DNA of 64,000 bases from Massariosphaeria phaeospora (lineage: Eukaryota; Ascomycota; Dothideomycetes; Pleosporales): NCBI GenBank assembly GCA_011032825.1, contig JAADJZ010000009.1, positions 992,001 through 1,056,000 of the forward strand. Reading direction: 5' to 3'. Positions within the stretch are counted from its first letter, which is position 1; each line of letters begins with the position of its first letter. Made by a program: the position numbers and the translations under genes. Below the pieces are notes generated by a model. It saw only the letters and a list, made by a program, of their open reading frames with translations. It was not told where the DNA came from and searched no databases. Positions 1-10,000 of this stretch are shown here, piece by piece.

Positions 1-255
1 ACTTTGCCCTCTTCCACTTTACGGCCACCGACATCCATAGGTCCGACTGGCGCCACTCTCCCCTCTTCCACTTCACGGCCACCGGCATCCACAGGTCCGA
101 CTAGTGCCCCTTTGCCTTCTTCCACTTCGCCACCACCGAACCCGGGCGGTCTGACGACAAACGCGAAAATAGCCATTGGGGTGAGTATACCACTTACCTT
201 CTTGATTGGACTTGCGATTGGCTATTTCTTCTTCCGCAGAAGACGATATAATTAA
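1..255 (+). CDS. 3' end of Ser/Thr/Pro-repeat single-pass membrane protein (partial, probably truncated)
   Basis: The reading frame is open from base 1, so the gene starts outside the window. It encodes about two and a half copies of an 18-residue repeat (LPSST..PP..GPT, 54 bp each). A spacer and a hydrophobic membrane span of about 22 residues (IAIGVSIPLTF...GYFFF) follow, then RRRRYN and a TAA at 253-255. This is the layout of a fungal cell-wall or plasma-membrane protein with a glycosylated stalk, membrane anchor and cytosolic tail. The same frame stays open past the TAA to a TGA at 379-381 and encodes a polar tail ending near RHELPAATS, so the TAA looks like a premature stop. A sequence fitting a 59-bp intron (GTGAGT at 181, CAG ending at 239) covers the membrane span. 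Family unknown; the extracellular domain is not in view. Confidence 0.6.
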   Translation, partial: TLPSSTLRPPTSIGPTGATLPSSTSRPPASTGPTSAPLPSSTSPPPNPGGLTTNAKIAIGVSIPLTFLIGLAIGYFFFRRRRYN

Positions 256-728
256 GAAGTTGATGGCGCAATTGCGTACGAAGTTGGAGCTGGATCAGAA
301 CCACAGTACAAACCGGAGCCTGATGCGTGGTATAGTCGACATGAGCTCCCGGCGGCGACCTCCATAGGCGCGGGCCGATGAGGAAGCGGTGGACGTGTAT
401 TGCCTCGGTGGAATCTTGGTTCATATGCTCTCAGCCCTCATAGTCTATCGGCGGAATAAGGTAGTTTGACCCTTACCGAGTGCTTATATGCCAGACATTT
501 TCCTGCTCTTTACCTTGAAGGGACAAACTTGACCTGTCGTCCTTCGGGTAGCGACCAAGAGATGGTACAGACATGATGACGAAGGAGACTTTGCGTGTGA
601 GAGAGAAGAGATACAGAGGACAAAAGAAGCGAAGATTCAATAGGAGTTACCTTTGACGAACTGTAGTTCCTAAGATTGTAAGCCTAGACAGACTGTAACT
701 CACGGCATACAAGACCTAACTCATACCG
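256..728. other. 3' flank of the first gene, before the transposon island
   Basis: Bases 256-381 continue the reading frame of the upstream gene after its TAA (see findings). The rest, to 728, has ordinary base composition and no supported gene. It separates unique DNA from the first transposon. Confidence 0.5.
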
Positions 729-792
729 TGTCCGTGCGCGTAGAGTGCCCGTGCGCTACAGTGCCCGTGCGCTACAGTGCCCGTGCGCGCGA
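729..792 (+). repeat. GC-rich subterminal repeats of element A
   Basis: Four head-to-tail units of about 16 bp begin near 729, 745, 761 and 777, with the core GTGCCCGTGCGC. They stand out from the surrounding AT-rich DNA because they retain their C and G bases. Decayed inverted counterparts occur at about 4141-4160 and 6263-6277. Repeats of this kind near transposon ends are usually transposase-binding sites; that role is inferred. Confidence 0.7.
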
Positions 793-1527
793 TGAGCCAG
801 TACAACCGATGAGCCACCCTAACTAAAATTAGCACCCGCAAAAACGAGGCTGTAGAGCTACATATTAATTCAACTATTATAAAATTTTTTAGTGTAGTAC
901 TATATAGAGGCTTGCGCATCTTTTGCACTATTTGAATTTTTGTAGTACTTTGATTTGGCGGCCCCGCGTGGTGGTTTTGGGTGGAAGCTGCGGCAGCAGA
1001 GATGCAGCATTAACACTACTTGCAGCACCTACAACACAACGCTTCTTTGTAGATTTTGCTACAGCGCTAGGTAAAGCTGCTTGCTTGCTTTTTTTTAGTG
1101 TATCGCGAGATTTTTGTAAAGTTGCAGCGTTGCGTTGCTGCTTTTTAAGCGCGCGCGCAGCAGCTAGATCTGCAGCCTTCGCTTTTTGCTTTTTATTGCG
1201 CTGCTTCTTTGTAATTTGTTGCAGCGCTTTTGCTTTTTTTACTATCTTTATTTTATATAGTGTAGCAGCAGCTTTAAGCTCTTTTGCTTAAGTTTTTTAA
1301 AGTTTTTGCTGCTCTTTTTTGCGCTGTTTGACTGTCTTGCGCACTTGAGCTTTTTGAATCTTGCGAGAACTCTATAGTACAGCGCTGCTATAATACTCCT
1401 CGCGCTGCTGCAAGTTAAAAACTTTGCTTTTTTTTTTATGCTTTTGTTTAGTAGTAATCGCAGCGCGCAGGCTTTTGTTTTTGTAGTAAAAAAGCTTGTT
1501 TTAAACTTGTAAAGAGTGTAACGTACC

Positions 1528-2028
1528 TGTTACAAACAGAAACGATACTAGGTATCGTAGACCAAGCAACGACGCAGAAAAGTTGTTAGAGCTTGCAAGT
1601 TTACAAAACAGAAGTACAGCAACGCGCAAAGCAGAATTAGGTTAGCAAAAGTTACGTAATGCGCTACAAGTGCTACAAGGCTTTAGCACGTAGCACACTA
1701 AGTAGCAGTTGCTACGAGCGCTACGAGTGCTACGGCGTAGCAAAACGTAGCAAGCAAAGCAAAACGCTTTTAGCAAAAAATTAAAGAACTATATAGATTA
1801 GCAGAATCTTTTTTACAGTTTAGATTTTTTGTAGTTAACTTTTCTAAGTACATTTTATACATAGATTAGATCTATAAGCAACAGATTGTTACTTTGTTAT
1901 TCTATTTAAAATAGAATTAAAATTGTTTTTTTGTTGTTATTAAGCTTTTTAAACACAAAACAATTCTTTAGGCAAAATCTCTAAGTCCGATAACTCGTAC
2001 TTTCGGTAAAAGAACACTTTTGATAATA
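1528..2028 (-). mobile_element. Solo LTR of the Ty3/gypsy family seen at 6500-13629
   Basis: These 501 bp are the reverse complement of the LTRs at 6500-7000 and 13129-13629. They share the landmark stretch with CGTAGCACTCGTAGCGC and the terminal TGTTAC...ATAATA (TG...CA ends before decay). The flanks are GTACC (1523-1527) and GTACT (2029-2033), a 5-bp target duplication differing by one C-to-T change. No internal retroelement sequence adjoins it, so it is a solo LTR, normally the product of recombination between the two LTRs of a full element. It interrupts the transposase remnant of element A. Confidence 0.85.
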
Positions 2029-2034
2029 GTACTT

Positions 2035-2425
2035 TACGAGTTCGCTGCCTACACGGGTTCGCCGCTTACCGAATTTTACTAAAGAAAATCAATAATCTAG
2101 AGCTTAATAACTCTTAACCTACTTAATAAAATTCTCTAAAATTTTTACTACTAAGCTGCATCTATATAAACTTTTAGATTCCTAGATTACTAAGCTACAA
2201 CTTTAGTATTTAGAAAGTTATTAAAGAAAAGCTTAAATTATTCGTGCGCTCTAAGCTATCTACTCTTCTAAACTAGCTAGAGCTTAGTAATCTTAGAACT
2301 AGAAAGTTTATATATACAGAAATAATATATTAAATTTTTAGAGAATTTTATTAAGTAGGTTAAGAGTTATTAAGCTCTAGATTATTGATTTTCTTTAGTA
2401 AAATTCGGTAGGCGGCGAACTCGTA
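2035..2425. mobile_element. Palindromic miniature inverted-repeat element (MITE), 391 bp
   Basis: The left arm (TACGAGTTCGC... through GAATTTTACTAAAG and AATCAATAATCTAGAGC) is repeated inverted at the right end (...GGCGGCGAACTCGTA). The arms run about 100 bp each, with only a few differences, around a short AT-rich centre. The element begins and ends in TA, fitting a TA target duplication. It has no coding capacity. It sits immediately beside the solo LTR within element A. Confidence 0.75.
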
Positions 2426-2647
2426 AGGTACGTTAATACAGTAGCAACGCGTTTGCTTTTAGCTTTTTCTTTATTTGCAACTGCAGCGTCTAAATTTTTT
2501 TGCAAGTTTCTTTAACTATTTTTATTACCTAGCTTTTGCAGTTTTGTATTTTTATTTTAATTAAAAGTAGTAGTGTTAAAGCGTTTTAGTATAACTTTTG
2601 CATTTATTAGCTATACGCTTGTAGCTTAAAAACTAAAGTAGTAAATA

Positions 2648-2925
2648 AGTATAAGTTAAGTTAAAGTTAAGTTAGCTTACGTAAAACTCTAGTGCTAACT
2701 TAATTTATACCTACGCTAAAACGTTTTAGCGTAGGTATAAGTTAAGTTAGCATAGATTTCTACAATTTTATATTTTAATATATTTTCTTTTTATAATTAT
2801 AACAGCTAGTTATAATAGGTTTATTAACCTAAAAGTAGTACCTATAACTCAACTTTAACCTACGCTTTAATTACTTTAACTTAACTTTAACTCTAAGTTT
2901 GTGCAACTCTAATTTAACTTATACT
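2648..2925. repeat. Probable second palindromic element with an internal 58-bp hairpin
   Basis: AGTATAAGTTAA at 2648 is matched inverted by the complement of TTAACTTATACT ending at 2925. Over the first 21 bases the two arms differ at two positions, both purine transitions. Inside, 2694-2751 forms a nearly perfect hairpin (GCTAACTTAA...CTAAAACG against its complement, one mismatch). There is no coding capacity. A MITE-like origin is inferred; no clear target duplication is visible. Confidence 0.45.
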
Positions 2926-4160
2926 CAACAATAAATACTTTCTACTTATTCGCTAGCATATTAAAAACTTTTTAAAATAAGCTTTAGCTTTATTGTACTA
3001 CTCTACGCTAACTAAAATATTAAAAAAAAGTTGCTTTTTTTAACGCTAATAAGCCTTTGCGATTAGTGTAGATAGTAGTTAAGTTTTTAAGTATAGTGCT
3101 TTAAAAGTAGCAAAAATATTACTACATTAAGTAGCTGTAAAGTGTAAGTTAAACAAAAAAAAAATAGCAAAGAAAATCTTTTTAGCGTTGTAGTAGTTAA
3201 TAAACTTGCGCGTAATGTAGCTGCTATAGCTATTAACAATAAAAAAGCGCTATTGCCAACGCGCTTTTGTTGTAGTATAGCGCTTAAACAACTGCTTAAG
3301 CTATGCTAATCTAATATTGTTATTCGTCTATTTTAAAGTTAAGTTAGTAACAGAAATCTTGTGTTTTTTAGCTTTAATAGAGTTAACCTAGCTCGATTGC
3401 AACCTAGCTTTTTTTTCGTAGATAAAAGCAAGCGGTAGTAAGCTTCTATTGCTACAAACGCAAGCTAAAAGCGTAATCTATTTTCTATTGCTAACTTGTA
3501 TAGCTGCTGTACGCAGTTTTGCTAGCTAAATTGCTTTAAAAAAACGCGTTTAGTGCGTGTAGTTATGCTAACGAAAAAGCTTTTTTTATTTATATTATAG
3601 GTATTGCTTAGTTTTACATTGTACTTCTGCATTTTCTTATAAAGTAGTTGAAAGTATAGATTATATTTCTTATATAAATTAGCTTAGTAACAATTGCAAT
3701 TAAGCCTAGCGCTTTATTTAATTGTAAACTTATTTTTGTGTTAATGCAGAAAGCGCAAAACTTACGCATTTAAAGTTTTTTATTTTGCAACTATACTTGC
3801 GAAATTTTGTACTATGTTTTGTGTAAGTAGCAAGCTTTGCTTAGTGTATTTTTTTATGTATATAACAAGTTTTGCTTTTTGTTATAAGTTAAGTAATTGC
3901 TAGTGTTTGTAGTACTTTGTCTAAGACTACAATGTACTTTAGTGTCTTTGCAACAGCGTTGTGCAATTAACGCTAAACTATTTAGCAACTTAGTAGTACA
4001 AAAAAAATGCGCTAGGTTTGCGCAAGTTAATTGCTTTAATTGCAGCGTTAATTAGATATATATTAGTAAAGTAACAACGTGTTAAAGTTAAAATAGATTA
4101 TATATTTTAAAGTTAAAGTAGCTTGTGTACTGTAATAGCTTGTGTAGCGCACAAGCACTT

Positions 4161-6264
4161 TAGCGTTCGAAGTTGCGTAACATTCGCAGAACACTAAAAT
4201 ACTAAACAAGCTACTAAATCTAACGCGTTGTATTTTAACTACTGCAACAGCTATAGAAGCTGCGCTTACAGCAATTAAATTGCTTTAAACTAAAAGAAAA
4301 ATTTACGTACTAGAAAATTGCTAATTAGTTTAGTGTATAGAAGTTTATACTATTCGAAAATACTAAAGTTGTTAAAAGCCGCAAGTAGCTAAGATTATCA
4401 ACTAACAAGCTTTTAGCTTACAACAAGAATTAAAGCTCGTAAGCTATATTAAAAACTTTACAAAAAAAAAGCTTCTTTCTACAAAAAAAATAATACAAAA
4501 TTTTGCAACTACGATAGCTACCGAGCTTGTAAGCAACGCTTAAGTACTAGTAACGCGCTTTCTCTACTAACAAAGCAGTTATCTAATCTCTAAATAAACT
4601 TCTAGAATAAACTTTTTTCGCTACAACGCTAATTCAAACGTTAAGTACGCGCTGTATTTTAACTTGTTGCATTTTAAAATAAAGTAGTACAATATACAAC
4701 CGCGTTACTGCTACAATATAAATAAAAAAAGCTTTATAATTAGTGTAACAAGTTGCTTAAAACAAGTGTTTACTCAATAGCAATAAAAGAAAAAAAAAGT
4801 ATAAGCATTACTTTAAAATAGCTTTTGTAAGTAGATAACTTTCTTAGTAGCTATTTGCGCTAATAAAAGCGCGCTGCTGCTTGGTTTTATTTTTCAAGCG
4901 TTATTAGAGTTACTGCAATCGAGCTAGGTAGCTAACGTTAAAGCAAAAAAGCACAACGTTTTTATTACTTTATTCTTGTTTAGCTAGACGAATAATAACG
5001 TTGAATTAGCATAGCTTAAGCAGGTTTTCAACTGCTACACAAAAGAAAAAGCGCGCAAAAGAAAAAACTAGCGTTTTTTTATACTTAACGGCTATAGTAG
5101 TTACTTTACACAGAATTTTATTAACTACTGCAACTTTTATTATATACTTTTTGCTATATTTTTGCTTTATAGTACTTATACGCTTTAGCTACTTAACGTT
5201 GTTTACTTTAAACTTTTCTTTAGCGCCTACTCTAAAGAGCTTACTAATTACTTCTAAAAAACTTAAAAGCTTTTTGTAGTTAAGAAAAAAAACTTTTTCT
5301 TACTATTCTAGAAAGCGTAGACGTTTTCTTTTACAATAGAAATTATTTTTAAGTTCTTTGAAGCTACTAGTATATAGCTTATAAAGCTAGAAGTTATACT
5401 TAATTAGTTCTAAAAAGAAAAGAATAGAGAGCAAAGAAATAGTAAATTACGGTTTTTAGCACTAAAAAACAGTAACTAGCGTAAAATAAAGCGTTTCTTA
5501 CGCTTTGCAGTAAAGAATAACGCTACAAAAAAAGCAAAGTTGCTTTTCTAAACGCTTTACTAACTCTAAGTGCAAAACAAGCTACTACACTATAAAAACA
5601 ATAAGCTAAAAAAAGCGCTTACTACTAAGAAAAAGCAAAAGAAGCGCAGCAAGCTTTTTAACTTACAGCAGCGCAAGAAGTACTATAGTAGTACTATTTT
5701 TTAGTTTTTGCAAAAGATTAGAAAAGCACGTGTATAGAAAGCAGTAAAACAACAAAAAAGCATAAAAAGCAGCTTGCAAAAGCGAATAGAAAAAAGCTTT
5801 TAGCTACTACTAAGCTACTCTAAAAGTAGCAAGCAAAGAAAAAGCGTATAGCAAAAAAAGCAGCTAAAGTAGTATGTGCTAGAAAAAAAGTAAACAAAAA
5901 AACCGCGCGCGCTGCCTAGATCGCAGCTCAAAATACTAAAAAAGCGTTTCAAACTACCTAAAAAAGCAAGCGCAAAGTTTTAAGTTTTTCTTTACTAAAG
6001 CCTAAGCAACAAAGACGCGGTAGTAGCTTTGCAGCTATCGTAGCGTTTTTAGAAGCTGCACTAGCTGCTGCACCTAAAGTAAACTTTCGCAGCTGCGCTA
6101 TTAAACTTCTACGCAAATACAATTAATACAAGTTAAGCGCAAGCATGTATACAGTTGCTACACTAAAAGATTTTATAATAATAGCTATTGTAGCTATTGC
6201 AAATAACTTATTTTTGTAGTAGTAATTATGTTAGTGTTTGAACGTTACGCAACTTCGAACGCTA
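4161..6264 (+). mobile_element. Fot1/pogo-like DNA transposon B with perfect 21-bp terminal inverted repeats
   Basis: The element starts TAGCGTTCGAAG...GCGTAAC (4161-4181) and ends with the exact inverse (6244-6264). It is 2104 bp long and has TA at both ends, as expected for TA-target pogo/Tc1-type insertion. It splits the right-hand subterminal repeats of element A, so it inserted after A. A plus-strand transposase remnant fills the interior. Confidence 0.85.
4400..6130 (+). pseudogene. Decayed Fot1/pogo (DDE_1) transposase of element B
   Basis: In the plus strand near 5085-5210 the degraded frame reads like the DDE_1 core of fungal pogo transposases: a DGYSSHFTQ-like block (the usual DGHxSH) followed by an AIFPLYSTYTLQLLDV-like block (the usual LPPHSSHxLQPLDV). 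Downstream, about 5600-6080, comes the charged tail (LNLQQRKKYYS, then IRKARV and long Lys/Ala stretches). Dozens of TAA/TAG stops interrupt all frames, most explained by CAA/CAG to TAA/TAG change. The copy is not functional. Confidence 0.75.
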
Positions 6265-6277
6265 CGCGCACGAACAT

Positions 6278-6494
6278 AGTAGTGTAGAAAATTATTGCGA
6301 GATACAAACTTCGTAGAAAGAAAAGTGTACATGTTTACGTACGTAACAAAGAAAATAGTAGCTACCTATAGTTAGTATTTAGCAAGAACTAAATAGATTA
6401 GTATACCTAGCGTTTAGTACAACTACTACCTATATAGTTTGCTTTAGCGCGTTACCTAATTGCTAGCTTTTTACGTAGTTTCGTTGATTCGCGC
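6278..6494. other. AT-rich DNA between element A and the retrotransposon
   Basis: No repeat partner or coding signal is seen. Together with 13635-14067 it is the DNA into which the Ty3/gypsy element inserted. Confidence 0.4.
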
Positions 6495-6499
6495 TTACT

Positions 6500-7000
6500 T
6501 GTTATTAGAAGTGTTCTTTTATCGAAGGTACGAGTTATCAAACTCGAAGATTCCGCCTAAAGAATTGTTCTGTGTTCGAAAAGCTTGATAACAACAAAAA
6601 AACAATTTTAATTTTATTTTAAATAGAATAACAAAGTAACAATTTGTTGCCTATAGATCTAATCTATGTATAAAATGTACTTAAAAAAGTTAACTACAAA
6701 GAATTTAAACTGTAAAAGAAATTTTGCTAATTTATATAGTTCTTTAATTTTTTGCTAAAAGCGTTTTGCTTTGCTTGCTACGTTTTGCTACGCCGTAGCA
6801 CTCGTAGCGCTCGTAGCAACTGCTGCTTAGTGTGCTACGTGCTAAAGCTTTGTAGCACTTATAGCGCATTACATAACTTTTGCTAACTTAATCTTGCTCT
6901 ACGCGTTGCTGTACTTTTGTTTTGCAAACTTGCAAGCTTTAACAACTTTTTTACGTCGTTGCTTAGTTTACAATACCTAGTATTGTTTTTGTTTGTAACA
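6500..7000 (-). repeat. 3' LTR of the Ty3/gypsy element
   Basis: 501 bp, starting TGTTATTAG and ending GTTTGTAACA on the plus strand. Direct repeat of 13129-13629 and inverted repeat of 1528-2028. A polypurine tract adjoins it on the inner side, so it is the 3' LTR of the minus-strand element. Confidence 0.9.
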
Positions 7001-7019
7001 TTATCTCTCTCTTTAAAGA

Positions 7020-10000
7020 TATCGTCTTAATAGCTGTTTTACTATGCTGTGCTAGTTTTTTCTGCGCTTTGCATCAAAAGTGCTTTTTTGTATAAAAGTA
7101 AGTTAACTTTAATTCTCGTCGTATTGTAACTTTCTTTTGTATTTTTTTAAGTTTTAGAGTCTAACTATGCTTAAGGTTTTTGTATTTTTTTTTGCAAAGT
7201 TAACTATTTGTAAGCACGCTTGTTTTGCGCGTATTCGTGCAATAGATTACTTTGTAGCAAAGCTCTACCGTTGCTGCTTGTTAAAAAGTCTAAAGTGTTT
7301 TTTTTTGCCTAAAAGAACTTGTTTAGACTGTATTTCTTCTAGCTTGGTGTGCAGTTTTTTTTTTTTTAAAAAAGAGTTTGCTGCTGTTGCTAAGAAACAG
7401 CGGTTTCTGCGTTAAGAGCTTTTTGCAGTAGAGTTTTAAAAGCTTAAAATTCGTTAGCGTGTTCTAGAGCTTTGGGCTCAAGTTAACACAGTTGTTAGTA
7501 AAAAAAAAAAGTTGTTTGCTCGTAAGCTAGCAACGATTAAAGAAATAAAACGTTTTGAAAAAGCGCAGTTAAGCGCTTTTTTTGATTTTAAAAGTACAGC
7601 TTCTACCGATAGTTCTGTACTGCTACTATTTGAAACGCTTTCGACTAACTTAGGCTAGTTACAAACTAACTCTTCTTTGCTTGCTTTTTTTTTTTTAATT
7701 TTTCTGCTTTTTTAGAGAACTTGGATTCTTTGCTTCTAGATTTTGCTAGTAATATACTCGTACTAGTTCCTTGCAGTTTGTAAAATTCTATATTAGTTTC
7801 TATGTATTCTAGCTCTCTAGCTATTTTTGCTATTTAACTAAGTACTTTTACTAACGTCTAAACTTCTATAGGTCTTTAACTTCTTCGACTTTGTACTTCT
7901 TGTCTTTGAGTTTGATATTAGTTGCTACTTCGGCGTCTAGTAGTGCTAGTTTAAGAAGTAATTTGTAAAAAACTAGATGTATACGCATGCTTGCAAGTAG
8001 CTGTAGTTTAAATAATACAAGTTTTTTAACTTTTAAGATTTTAAATAGTTTTATTTAAAAGTTGTTTAACTTGTTGCATAGTTGTTTAGTTTTTAGATTT
8101 TTTTGTAAGAGAAAAACTCTATTTCTTTTTTTAAAAGTTGGTTTTTTAAGCTTTTTTTTATTTGCTAACTTAGCTGTTGTAAAGTTTTTTTGAGCAATTC
8201 GTTAGCTTAATTTGTTGTGTAATTTTTGCATTTTAAAAGCCTTGTCGTCTGCTGCTAGCAAGATGCTTTTAATATTTTTTAGATTTTAATAAGCTACTAG
8301 CTTATATTCGTAGTTTGCGTAGTATAGCGAGTGTTTTATTGTCGTAAACTTTGTGCTGTTGTATGCCAATTGTGCTGTTAGTAAAAGTTTAACTTAGTTG
8401 TTTTACAGCTTGTTAGTGTACATTTGTAGGTACTATTTTAGCGTTTAGTTTGTTCGTTCTGTCTAGCTGTTTGTTTGCGAGTAGAAGCTAGTTAATAGCT
8501 TCTTTGCAACCTCTAACTAGGCTAAGAACGTATTTTAAAACTTTAATGTAAATAGCTTGTCTTTGTTTGTAATAAACTGTTTTAGCAATTTGTAATTAGC
8601 GACGAGTGCTTTTGTAACCTCGTAGGCTATTTCTTCTACTATAATTAACTCTTCTGTTAGTACAAAATGTAATTCTTTAGTTAATTAATTTACAATTACC
8701 AAGATTGAGTTGCATAGCTGTGCTAATTTAGGTTTTAACAATTTTAAAAGCTTTACTATAAAGTTTATTGTAACGCTAATTTATAAGCGTGCGAGTAGTT
8801 CTAGTAGTTAGAGTAATTCATAGAGCTTGTGTCTTTTAGGTCTGTTTTTAAAACAATCTAAACAGTTGCTTACTACTTTTTAAACTATGTTTTGTACGTA
8901 GAGCATTAAGTACTCGTTTAAAATTTGTTAAACTATTTTGTTAATTCTTAAGTGTTTATATGCTTGTAAAGTATGTAATTTCTAAATAAGCTATATTGCT
9001 TAAGTGTTGTTTGTTACTATCTATCTTTGCTAGTTGTTTTTGCTCTATTTTTAGTGCATTCTTTTTTTAATGCTTGTAACTTTAGCTATCTTAGCTAGTC
9101 GTAGTTAGTTGTATTTGAAAGTTCTGTTTAAGTTTTATCGTAATACTAAGTCGTGCGTAACTAGTTTGTTAGTTTTTATAAAATCTAATTTTTAACTAAG
9201 CGCGTTCGCGGCTTTATTGTTAGTTTCTTTGCGATAGTAAATCTTAATGTCGTAATCTGCTATAAATTCAGCTTATTTAACTTGTTGTTTATTTAATTTC
9301 TTAGTTGTAGTAAAGCTAGTAAGGTTTTAATAATTTAAGTACACTTGTACTTAATGCTTTGCTCTTTTTAGCTATGCTTTCTATTGTTTAAAAGCGTTTA
9401 TTATTGCTAATAGCTTTTTATTGTAAACGTTGTAATTAAGTTCTACTTTTAAGAACTTTCTAGAATAATAGAACACTAGTTTTTATTTTTTGTTATTGCA
9501 TTGCTGTAAAAGTATTGCTTCTAATGCATAGTCTAAAGCATTAGTTTCTACTTAAGTTTTTTTTTTTAGGTTGTGCATCTGTAGCATTGGTGCTGTAGTA
9601 AACTTTTTTTTAAGTTTTTAAAACGCTTGTTCTTGTGCTTCTGTTTATTTGAATTTTCTATTTTTTTTAGTAACTTCTAAGAGCAGTGTTGTAGTCTTAA
9701 AGTAATCTTTAATAAACTTTTAATAAAAGTTAGCAAATTTTAAAAAAAACTGCACGTTTTTTACTGTTTTAAGAGTTAGCTATTTTTGTATAGTTTAAAT
9801 CTTCTTCAAGTCTATAAACACATTTTTTCTTAAAATAATAAATCTTAAATAGCTAGTTTTTGTAACGTGAAATTTACATTTTTTTAAGTAAAGTAGTAGT
9901 TAGTACTGCTTTATTTTTTGTAACACTTTTTTAACATGCTTTTAATGTTCTTCGAGCGTTTTTTTAGAGTATATTAATACGTTGTCTAAGTACGCTGTAA

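Larger units (their letters stand above)
925..3600 (-). pseudogene. Decayed Fot1/pogo (DDE_1) transposase of element A
   Basis: The minus strand from about 1430 down to 925 translates almost without stops into the lysine- and alanine-rich C-terminal tail typical of fungal Fot1-like transposases (QQREEYYSSA, then KELKAAATLYK, a long charged helix, and PPKTTTRGRQIK at the end). The frame is broken at 1528-2425 by a solo LTR and a miniature element, and again near 2648-2925. Farther upstream (about 3050-3420, minus strand) lie degraded pieces of the DDE core. This stretch is inverted-similar to 4900-5040 of element B. Many in-frame stops and TA-rich codons show it is dead. The plus-strand open frame at 923-1291 is only its antisense shadow. 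Confidence 0.75.
729..6277 (-). mobile_element. Fot1/pogo-like DNA transposon A, the outer element of the nest
   Basis: The left end (729-792) carries GC-rich subterminal repeats of about 16 bp built on GTGCCCGTGCGCTACA. The right end carries the same repeats inverted, but in the decayed form AGTGCTTGTGCGCTACA (around 4141-4160), continuing after element B as the complement of TGTTCGTGCGCGTA (6263-6277). The repeats on the two sides of B therefore belong to one interrupted right end. A transposase remnant lies on the minus strand. Removing B, the solo LTR and the two small palindromic elements leaves roughly 2.2-2.3 kb, a normal size for a fungal Fot1/pogo element. The exact termini and target duplication are not certain. 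Confidence 0.7.

Noticed and set aside
923..1291. 122-codon plus-strand open frame
   Set aside because: It is the antisense of the transposase C-terminal tail of element A; the minus strand gives the recognisable protein.
7167..7415. 82-codon open frame within the retrotransposon
   Set aside because: It is on the strand opposite to Gag-Pol, AT-biased and with no family features.
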